49,796 bases of DNA from an uncultured Opitutia bacterium. GTDB taxonomy: Bacteria; Verrucomicrobiota; Verrucomicrobiia; Opitutales; Opitutaceae. Within the stretch, counting starts at the first letter, position 1, and each line of letters opens with the position of its first letter. The notes under the pieces were generated by a model. That model worked only from the letters and a program-made list of their open reading frames with translations, did not search any database and was not told the origin of the DNA. Position numbers and translations under genes: made by a program. The stretch spans positions 1-49,796 of the forward strand of contig CAIRCN010000069.1 in assembly GCA_903877135.1 (NCBI GenBank). The letters run 5' to 3'. This document shows positions 24,660 to 31,225 of the stretch, in pieces.

Positions 24660-26711
24660 CTAATTGTTTGCCCGGTCCGCAATCCAGCATTCGAGCGCGG
24701 CGAGGCTGTTGCCCGTCGCCATGCCGGTGTCAATCTGGCCGGCGAGCGCCGGTCCCCAGTGCTTGCCGCAGAATTGCCCAAGCGCGTGGACCATGCCACC
24801 ATGCCACGGCTGCCCTGGAGCATCGAGCTGCCAGTTGCCTATGAACGCCGCCATTTCATCCGCCATCCGCCGATAGTAGGGATCCCCGGTGACGCGCGCG
24901 AGCGTCAGGACCGGCTCCATCGCCTTGGCGGGTCCAATCGGGTAGAGCAGCGGATAGTCGTCGGTCCGACAGCACTGACCGCCCCGCGCGATACCCCGAT
25001 GCGCAAGCGGCAGGTCGTAAAAATAGGTCCACGCCAAGGCGAACGCCGCCGCCTTGTGGCAAAGCGCCAGCACGGCGGGCGACCGCGTCGCGACGTAGAG
25101 CGGCACGAGGCCTTCGAGCACGTAGCACGCTGCCTCCGCATCGACGTATTCCTTGTCGGCCGCGAATATGCCATCAAGCATCTGGTTGAAATACTCGTAG
25201 CGGTTGATCGATGGCGCGACCGCCGCCGCGAGACGCGTGGCGCGGTCGACCCAGATGCGGTCGTCCGTCATTTCGCCGAGGCGCGTCCAGAGCCCGCAGA
25301 CCACTGCGCGCGCCGTGATCCGGTGCGGCTTGCGGTTCGCCTCCCGGTTCTCGTCGTCGAGGATGTCAGGGAGATCGCCGTCAGGCCGCTGCTGTCGCGC
25401 CAGAAATTCGCCGATCGCCGTCGCCGTCGCGAGCCACCGCTGTCGCGTCGCGGTGCCCGGGTAGCTCGGTGCCTCTTGGTAGAGCTGGATCAATTGGCTG
25501 CCCGTGTGCCCCAGCGAGTGTGTCCAAATCCGGCGACCGGGCACATGGTCCATTAGAAAATCGCCGTATTTCACGCCATCCGAACGGTCGTAATACGCGC
25601 CGTCGTCGCCGCCGCGGCGCCGGTAGAGTTCCATGTTGCGCGTCATCTCGTCGACATAGGGCAACAGGCTGCGCTCCCCCGTCCGACGCCAGTGCCGCAC
25701 GGCGCCCATCCAGATTTCCACGGCGATGCCCTCGCCCCAGCCGAAATCGAAGTAGCCGCTCATCTCCCCGCGCTTCTTCGCCGGCCCGGTCTGCGTCCGC
25801 ACCCACATGTTGCTGAACCAGCCGCGGTCCGGACCGAGCGCATTGGGCTCCCAAAGTTCGCAATGTTGGAAAAACTTCACGATTCCGGCCGCCACCGCTT
25901 GCGGGTTCACGGCGTGCGGCGGCGTGCGGAGCAGAATCGCGGCCGCCATCCGCTGCGCCTCGATCCAAGGCTCGTCGCCAGTCGCGAGCGGCTTTGCAGC
26001 GAAAACTTCGGTCAACGTCACCTCGTCACCCGCCGCATGCTCGGTCACATCCGGACGCACGTGCGGCACTCCGCCTTCGTGTTGGACCGCGGTGTCCGGA
26101 AGGTAAATTCGCAACACCGCGCCGCCGTCGGAGTCAGGCGTGAGGTCGAGCGTTCCTGCCGAGCGACTGCGGTCCACGCCGTAGATCGCTACCATGCTGC
26201 CGTCGTGCCAGACGTGAAATGGGAACGGCAGCGCCCAGTCCACCGCAGGACGCATGGCTTTGAGCCCGACCAACGGCTCCTCGTGGGCCTGTAGCGGCAT
26301 CGTGTAGCGAAGTGCCGCGTTCGCGCTGAGTTTGAAGCCGGGATGAATCGCCGCCGCGCACGACTTCAAAAAGCGGTAGGTCTGCGTCCGGCGGATCACC
26401 GCCTCGCCCGCCGCCAATGTGATAACCTCCGCCGCCGTCCACCATTCGCAGGCGCCGCTGAGCCGGATTTCCCAGCCCCCATCCGCCGTCTGGGATATAT
26501 CGCAATTGGTGGCGTCAGCCGAACCAATCGACGACGAAAATTCGCCACTATCGATCCCGCACAGGACCGACCGCCAGCCCTCCACGGTCTTCATGGCGAG
26601 CGCGCTCACGCGAAAGACCGGTCGGTCCTCCGCCCCACCAGTTTCGATGGCGACGGCCAGCCGGTCGTTGGCCACCAGTTTGCTGCCGCGCGGTGGAAAT
26701 TCAGGTGCCAT
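24660..26711 (-). CDS. Uncharacterised protein with beta N-terminal part and helical toroid C-terminal part
   Basis: The protein has 683 residues and no signal peptide. The first ~250 residues are beta-rich ('PVFRVSALAM', 'AAIHPGFKLS', 'FPFHVWHDGSMVAIYGVDRS'). The rest is a series of long helices with aromatic/acidic loops ('NMWVRTQTGPAKKRGEMSGY', 'FGWGEGIAVEIWMGAVRHWR', 'THSLGHTGSQLIQLY', 'PLLYPIGPAKAMEPVLTLAR'), as in (alpha/alpha)6 glycosidases and polysaccharide-processing enzymes. I do not recognise a family. It overlaps the aldolase-like gene by 11 bases and precedes the E2 gene by 12. Its place in the operon suggests a role on the same imported glycan or glycoside. Confidence 0.7.
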   Translation of the reverse strand: MAPEFPPRGSKLVANDRLAVAIETGGAEDRPVFRVSALAMKTVEGWRSVLCGIDSGEFSSSIGSADATNCDISQTADGGWEIRLSGACEWWTAAEVITLAAGEAVIRRTQTYRFLKSCAAAIHPGFKLSANAALRYTMPLQAHEEPLVGLKAMRPAVDWALPFPFHVWHDGSMVAIYGVDRSRSAGTLDLTPDSDGGAVLRIYLPDTAVQHEGGVPHVRPDVTEHAAGDEVTLTEVFAAKPLATGDEPWIEAQRMAAAILLRTPPHAVNPQAVAAGIVKFFQHCELWEPNALGPDRGWFSNMWVRTQTGPAKKRGEMSGYFDFGWGEGIAVEIWMGAVRHWRRTGERSLLPYVDEMTRNMELYRRRGGDDGAYYDRSDGVKYGDFLMDHVPGRRIWTHSLGHTGSQLIQLYQEAPSYPGTATRQRWLATATAIGEFLARQQRPDGDLPDILDDENREANRKPHRITARAVVCGLWTRLGEMTDDRIWVDRATRLAAAVAPSINRYEYFNQMLDGIFAADKEYVDAEAACYVLEGLVPLYVATRSPAVLALCHKAAAFALAWTYFYDLPLAHRGIARGGQCCRTDDYPLLYPIGPAKAMEPVLTLARVTGDPYYRRMADEMAAFIGNWQLDAPGQPWHGGMVHALGQFCGKHWGPALAGQIDTGMATGNSLAALECWIADRANN

Positions 26712-27606
26712 GATGGGATCTCGCCTTCCCGCAGCAGCCCAGCGTTTCGATACGCTCCAACACCGCGTCGCGCATGGCGAGCCGGCCTGCGACCATCACA
26801 TCGTGCTCGCCGCCGATTCCGAGCAACTCGTGCGGATTGGCCGTCTCATCCCGCAGCGCCGCGCGCAGCGCCCGCAGGTAGCGCTGTTTCAGATAGGTCC
26901 CGTAGTTCACCTTCGCGACGCCCAGCTTGATCGCCTCGCGCAACGAGCCCGTGGCGATGCCGGTGCCCCCGTGCAGCACGAACGGCAGCGCTACCCGGCG
27001 CCGGATTTCCGCCAGCCGGTCGAGGTTCAACGCCTGCTCGCCGCTTAATCGAATGTGGACATTGCCCACGCTCACCGCGAGCAGGTCGACACCCGTCGCA
27101 GTGACAAACCGCGCCGCCAGCTCCGGATCGGTCAGGGTGCCATTTTCCTCAATTTCGCCCGACGCCCCGCAGGGCAGCCGGCCAATCTCCGCCTCGACCG
27201 CCACGCCCAGCCCGTGCGCATGCGCCGCAATCGCCGCCACGCGCCGTTCATAATCTTCGTAGGGCGCCGCGGCATCCGCCGGCATGACGAGGTTGAACCC
27301 CGCGGTCGCGGCCGCGCAGACCCACTCATCGTTCGGGCACTCGTTGAAGATCAGACCGCAGGGCACCGCTGCCGACTCGGCTGCGGCGCGCCCGAGCGCG
27401 GCATACCACGCCAGCCGCTCCTTTGCCCGCCGGTCTGGACCGCTGAGAAATTCACCATTGAAGCCGAGGATCACCGGTGAGCGCGTCGCCTCAGCGGCAT
27501 CCACCGCGCCTTGCAACGACTCGAGGTTCCAGCTCTCGAAATAGCCCAGCGCGTAGCCGCCCGCGCGCGCCGCCGCCATCAGTTTCCCGATCGGTTCAAG
27601 CGGCAT
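26701..27606 (-). CDS. Class II aldolase-like (GatY/KbaY/Fba family) protein with altered metal site
   Basis: The ATG at 27606 gives 301 residues. The fold is clear from 'GLGVAVEAEIGRLP' (132-145), 'LLAVSVGNVHIRLSGE' with His184, 'LPFVLHGGTGIATG' with His212, and 'GVAKVNYGTYLK'. Class II fructose-/tagatose-bisphosphate aldolases carry a His-x-Asp-His motif after the second strand: the Asp is catalytic and the second His binds zinc. Here this segment reads Leu-Ile-Phe-Asn88-Glu89, so Asp became Asn and His became Glu, while both later zinc-binding His remain. It may be an aldolase with changed chemistry or substrate, or a lyase/isomerase on this scaffold. It follows the DeoR regulator with an 11-base overlap. 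Confidence 0.82.
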   Translation of the reverse strand: MPLEPIGKLMAAARAGGYALGYFESWNLESLQGAVDAAEATRSPVILGFNGEFLSGPDRRAKERLAWYAALGRAAAESAAVPCGLIFNECPNDEWVCAAATAGFNLVMPADAAAPYEDYERRVAAIAAHAHGLGVAVEAEIGRLPCGASGEIEENGTLTDPELAARFVTATGVDLLAVSVGNVHIRLSGEQALNLDRLAEIRRRVALPFVLHGGTGIATGSLREAIKLGVAKVNYGTYLKQRYLRALRAALRDETANPHELLGIGGEHDVMVAGRLAMRDAVLERIETLGCCGKARSHHGT

Positions 27607-28408
27607 GGGCGCTTCCCTTCTGCGCAATGCGGTTCACCGGAGCGACGAGGACGTTTTTCACCTTCTTTGCCAACAGCGTGAGATCAGCGCGCGAGGTGCG
27701 GTCGTCGGTGACCACGGTGTGGATTTGCGCGACGTCGAGCACCTGAGAGAGCGCCCGCTGGCCAAACTTTGAATGGTCTGCCAACAGCACCAGCACCCCG
27801 CAGCGCTGCGCCACGATCTGCTTGATGCGGAAGGTGGGCAGCGATGACTCAAACGTCCCCTTCGCCGGCAAAAATGCCTTGGTGCCGACGAAGGCTAGAT
27901 CGAAGAACAGCGTCTTCGCCCAATCCTCCGCCTGCGGGCCAACATAGGACAGGCTGTTCGCGTCATAATGCCCGCCGATCCCCACGACGCTCAGTTCGCT
28001 GTTCTTGCCGAGTTCCAGGCAGACGAGCGCCGAATTCGTCACCACGGTGACCGCCCGCTTCTCCTTCGCGAGCGCGCGAGCGAGTTCGAGACAGCTGCTG
28101 CTGCCGTCGAGAAAGACCGTCTGCTGCGCCTTGATCAACCCCAGCGCCGCCCGGGCGATAGCCCGTTTCTCCTGCCGGTTCACCGCGAGCCGCGAGTGGA
28201 GCGCCGTTTCGTAGAGATAGGACGGCGCATGCGCGCGCTGCACGCCGCCAACGGATTTGATGACCGCCCCCCGCCGGATCAGCTCCCCGAGATCCCGCCG
28301 CACCGTCATGCTCGAGACGCCCAGCGTCGCCGCGAGCGCGTCGTAGGAACAAGCTCCATCCTGCTCGAGCCGGTCGAGGACAAACTGCCGACGGTCGTTC
28401 GCGGTCAT
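27596..28408 (-). CDS. DeoR-family transcriptional repressor
   Basis: The protein has 270 residues. Residues 1-60 are the DeoR winged-helix domain ('RRQFVLDRLEQDGACSYDAL', 'LGVSSMTVRRDLGELIRRGA'). The C-terminal sugar-phosphate-sensing domain shows 'VFLDGSSSCLELARAL', 'VVTNSALVCLEL', and 'LLADHSKFGQRAL'. Members typically repress sugar catabolic operons and release DNA when a phosphorylated sugar binds. It is the first gene of the operon. An inverted repeat 10-25 bases upstream of its start is a good autoregulatory operator. It overlaps the aldolase-like gene by 11 bases. Confidence 0.95.
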   Translation of the reverse strand: MTANDRRQFVLDRLEQDGACSYDALAATLGVSSMTVRRDLGELIRRGAVIKSVGGVQRAHAPSYLYETALHSRLAVNRQEKRAIARAALGLIKAQQTVFLDGSSSCLELARALAKEKRAVTVVTNSALVCLELGKNSELSVVGIGGHYDANSLSYVGPQAEDWAKTLFFDLAFVGTKAFLPAKGTFESSLPTFRIKQIVAQRCGVLVLLADHSKFGQRALSQVLDVAQIHTVVTDDRTSRADLTLLAKKVKNVLVAPVNRIAQKGSAHAA

Positions 28409-28417
28409 GTTTATTTA

Positions 28418-28433
28418 TAACAGATGCCTGTTA
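28418..28433. promoter_or_regulatory. Palindrome, candidate operator of the DeoR-type repressor
   Basis: TAACAG-ATGC-CTGTTA has exact six-base arms around four bases. It lies 10-25 bases before the deoR-type start codon, in an AT-rich patch unlike its GC-rich surroundings. That is where a repressor would block the start of the ten-gene transcript. Confidence 0.6.
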
Positions 28434-28610
28434 ATACTTAACACTGGCAAGCCGAAACTGTCCTCCGTCTGCTGTCTGCCGTCCACCGCCCTCTGTCTCA
28501 GCGCGGCATTGGCCGCCATCCAGCTGGGCCAAGGCAGCAGCCGTTGCTGGGGAAATACAATTTCTAGCTAGCGTTACTCAGCTCTAATCCATAATTAATT
28601 GATGGGTAGT

Positions 28611-28616
28611 TATAAT
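28611..28616 (+). promoter_or_regulatory. Perfect -10 box (TATAAT) directly before hemE
   Basis: TATAAT ends six bases before the hemE ATG at 28622. A transcript starting about seven bases after the box would begin at or next to the ATG, giving a leaderless message. No convincing -35 box stands 16-18 bases upstream. The surrounding 40 bases are AT-rich. Confidence 0.45.
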
Positions 28617-28621
28617 TCTTC

Positions 28622-29653
28622 ATGACCTCCCGCGAACGTTTCCTCGCCGCCTGTGCCTGCACTCCGCTCGACCGACCGCCCCTCTGGGTGATGCGCCAGG
28701 CCGGCCGCTACCTGCCCGAATACCGCGCCCTCAAGGCCAAGTCCTCGTTCCTTGAAATGGTCCGCACGCCCGCGCTCGCGACCGAAGTGACGCTCCAACC
28801 GCTGCGCCGCTTTCCGGGGATCGACGCCGCCATCCTTTTCTCCGACATCCTCGTCATCCCCGAAGCGCTCGGCCAGAGCTACAAGTTCCGCGATAACGGC
28901 GGCATCGCGATGGAGTATCGCCTCGATACCCGCGCCCAGATCGACGCGCTCGCGCCAGCCGCTGCCGTGCCCGACCGCCTCGCCTACGTCGCCGAGACCC
29001 TCGCACTGCTCAAGAAGGAACTCGCCGGCCAGAAAATGCTCCTCGGCTTCGGCGGCTCGCCGTGGACCCTCGCCACCTACATGGTCGAGGGCGGCAGCTC
29101 GGAGGACTTCGAGCGCATCAAGCAGCTCTTCTACACCGACCGCGCCACGTTCGACGCGCTGCTCGAGAAAATCACCACCGCGCTCATCGCCTATTTCCAG
29201 ATGCAGATTCGCGCCGGGGCCGATGCGATCCAGATTTTCGACTCGTGGGGTGGCATCATCGCCGGGCCGGACTACGGGGCGGCCTCGCTCAAGTGGATTC
29301 GCACGATCATCGAAGCGCTCCCGAAGAATTTTCCCGTGATCCTCTACGCCAAGGGCACGTCTCCTCAGCTCACGGACCAGGCGTTTACCGGGGCACGTGT
29401 GGTAAGCGTCGATTGGACCTGCGACATCGCGGTGGTCCGCCGCATCCTACCCGGCAACGTCGCCGTGCAAGGGAACCTCGATCCCGTCCTGCTCAACACC
29501 ACGCCCGCCATCGTGCGCCACGAGACGACCCGGCTCCTCGACTCGATGCGCGGCGCGCACGGCCATATTTTCAACCTCGGCCACGGCATCATGCCCCACG
29601 CCAAACTCGAGTGCATGCAGGCGCTCATCGACACTGTCACCGGCTGGCACTGA
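28622..29653 (+). CDS. hemE: Uroporphyrinogen decarboxylase
   Basis: HemE (343 residues) removes four carboxyl groups from uroporphyrinogen III to give coproporphyrinogen III in haem synthesis. The family signature 'PPLWVMRQAGRYLPEYR' lies at about residues 20-36 and carries the conserved Arg residues; 'DAAILFSDILVIPEALG' (about 69-85) follows. 'GFGGSPWTLATYMVEGG' and the C-terminal 'GHIFNLGHGIMP' are also typical. Length and start are normal. The gene for protoporphyrinogen oxidase follows 71 bases later on the same strand. Confidence 0.97.
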   Translation: MTSRERFLAACACTPLDRPPLWVMRQAGRYLPEYRALKAKSSFLEMVRTPALATEVTLQPLRRFPGIDAAILFSDILVIPEALGQSYKFRDNGGIAMEYRLDTRAQIDALAPAAAVPDRLAYVAETLALLKKELAGQKMLLGFGGSPWTLATYMVEGGSSEDFERIKQLFYTDRATFDALLEKITTALIAYFQMQIRAGADAIQIFDSWGGIIAGPDYGAASLKWIRTIIEALPKNFPVILYAKGTSPQLTDQAFTGARVVSVDWTCDIAVVRRILPGNVAVQGNLDPVLLNTTPAIVRHETTRLLDSMRGAHGHIFNLGHGIMPHAKLECMQALIDTVTGWH

Positions 29654-29724
29654 GGCAAGATCGGGCACAACTTCGCCAACCGTTGCGCAGCCAGAACTCC
29701 TGCCCTGACCTAGACTCATCGCAC

Positions 29725-31113
29725 GTGCATACTACCGCTCCGACCAGCCCGAAATCCATCGCCGTCCTCGGTGCCGGCGCCACCGGTCTGGCCGCCGCCC
29801 ACCGGCTTGTCCGGCTCGGCCACCAGGTGCGGGTGTTCGAGCAATCCGCCCGCGTGGGCGGCGCCATCCGCACCGAGCGGACCGACGGCTGGCTTGTCGA
29901 GGGAGGCCCCAACTCCCTCCTCTCCGGCGACCCCGGGCTCGACGCCCTCATCGCGGAAATCGGCCTCGCCGGTGAGCGCCAGTCCGCCAATCCCGGCGCG
30001 AAAAACCGCTACATCGTCCGCGGCGGCCGCCCCGTTGCGGCCCCGGTCTCGCCCCCGGCGCTTTTCAGTTCACCGCTGTTTTCCGCCGGCGCCAAGTTTC
30101 GCCTGTTCGCCGAAGTCTTCTGCCGCCGCCGCATCCGCCCCGCCGACATCAGTCTCGCGAAATTTGTGCGCGCGCACTTCGGCCAAGAGCTGGTGGACTA
30201 TGGGCTCAACCCGTTCGTGAGCGGCGTCTATGCCGGCGATCCCGAAAAACTCTCCGCGCGCCACTCGTTTCCCAAGCTGTGGGAGATCGAGCAGACCCAC
30301 GGCTCCATCATCCGCGGTCAGATCGCCGAGGCCCGTGCGAAAAAAGCCCGCGGCGAAGCGCGGGGTGGCATCATCTCCTTCCAGCGCGGCTTGCAATCAA
30401 TCCCCGACACCCTCGCCGCACGCCTGCCGACCGGAGCGCTCGTCCTCAATGCGCCGATCGAGGCCCTCCTCCCCGGCGAAAAATGGACCGTCGTCTGGCA
30501 GGATAACGACCGGCAAACGCACACGGAAACCTTCGACGGCGTCGTCGCGGCATTGCCGGCTACGGCGCTCGCGCAATTGCGCTTCACCACTCTCGGCGCG
30601 CGGCCGCTCGCGGCTCTCGCCGGGGTCGAACACCCGCCCGTCTCATCGCTGTTCCTGGGTTACCGGCGCGACCAAGTCGCGCATCCGCTCGACGGCTTCG
30701 GCGTGCTGGTGCCCGAGGTCGAGAAACGCTCCGTCCTCGGAATTCTTTTTTCTTCGAGCCTGTTCGATGGTCGCGCACCCGAGGGCCACGTCGCCCTCAC
30801 GGTCATGGTTGGGGGGGCCCGGCAGCCCGAACTCGCCCGCCTGTCCACCGGTGAACTCCTCGCCGCGGTCGACCGCGACCTGCGCGAACTGCTCGGCGTC
30901 AGCGGCGCACCCGTCTTCCAGCGCCACAATTTCTGGCCGCGGGCGATTCCGCAATACAACCTCGGCTACGAACGATTTCTCGAGGAAATGTCCGCGTGTG
31001 AGCGGGCTTATCCGGGTTTCTTCCTCGGCGGTCAGGCACGTGACGGCATCGCGTTGCCGGCCTGCCTCGCCGCCGGCGAAAAACTGGCGATGCGCGCCGC
31101 TGGCGGGGAATAA
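29725..31113 (+). CDS. hemY: Protoporphyrinogen oxidase, oxygen-dependent (HemY type)
   Basis: The protein (462 residues) oxidises protoporphyrinogen or coproporphyrinogen using FAD, late in haem synthesis. 'SIAVLGAGATGLAAAHRLV' at about residues 10-28 is the FAD Rossmann motif. 'RVGGAIRTERTDGWLVEGGP' is the substrate/FAD loop of this amine-oxidase-like family. The C-terminal 'FFLGGQARDGIALPACLAAG' closes the FAD site. I chose the GTG at 29725; the open frame extends much further upstream only because it runs through hemE in another phase, and no ATG stands nearby. The gene follows hemE, so the two are probably co-transcribed. Confidence 0.92.
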   Translation: MHTTAPTSPKSIAVLGAGATGLAAAHRLVRLGHQVRVFEQSARVGGAIRTERTDGWLVEGGPNSLLSGDPGLDALIAEIGLAGERQSANPGAKNRYIVRGGRPVAAPVSPPALFSSPLFSAGAKFRLFAEVFCRRRIRPADISLAKFVRAHFGQELVDYGLNPFVSGVYAGDPEKLSARHSFPKLWEIEQTHGSIIRGQIAEARAKKARGEARGGIISFQRGLQSIPDTLAARLPTGALVLNAPIEALLPGEKWTVVWQDNDRQTHTETFDGVVAALPATALAQLRFTTLGARPLAALAGVEHPPVSSLFLGYRRDQVAHPLDGFGVLVPEVEKRSVLGILFSSSLFDGRAPEGHVALTVMVGGARQPELARLSTGELLAAVDRDLRELLGVSGAPVFQRHNFWPRAIPQYNLGYERFLEEMSACERAYPGFFLGGQARDGIALPACLAAGEKLAMRAAGGE

Positions 31114-31148
31114 CCGGCCTGCGTTGGGGTCGCCCGAAGTGCGGGAAA

Positions 31149-31172
31149 TGCGCGAAATTTCTCATTCGCGCA
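31149..31172. repeat. 8-base inverted repeat between hemY and ileS
   Basis: TGCGCGAA (31149-31156) and TTCGCGCA (31165-31172) pair exactly around an eight-base loop. The repeat lies just before a promoter-like sequence for ileS. It may mark the end of the haem transcript, but no T-run follows. Confidence 0.4.
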
Positions 31173-31179
31173 ACAGCCC

Positions 31180-31207
31180 TTGACTCACCGAAGGCACGGC
31201 CTAACCT
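31180..31207 (+). promoter_or_regulatory. Sigma70-like promoter for ileS
   Basis: TTGACT at 31180-31185 and TAACCT at 31202-31207 are separated by 16 bases. Transcription would start near 31214, about 12 bases before the ileS ATG. The -10 box matches the consensus only partly. Confidence 0.35.
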
Positions 31208-31225
31208 CGCGCACTTTTCTTTGGC

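Noticed and set aside
23718-25556. 612-codon plus-strand frame across the E2 and 683-residue protein genes
   Set aside because: Shadow of two real minus-strand genes; very Arg-rich and without a domain.
29062-31113. 683-codon frame that would fuse extra sequence to HemY
   Set aside because: The first 220 codons run through hemE out of phase; the FAD motif fixes a start near the GTG at 29725.
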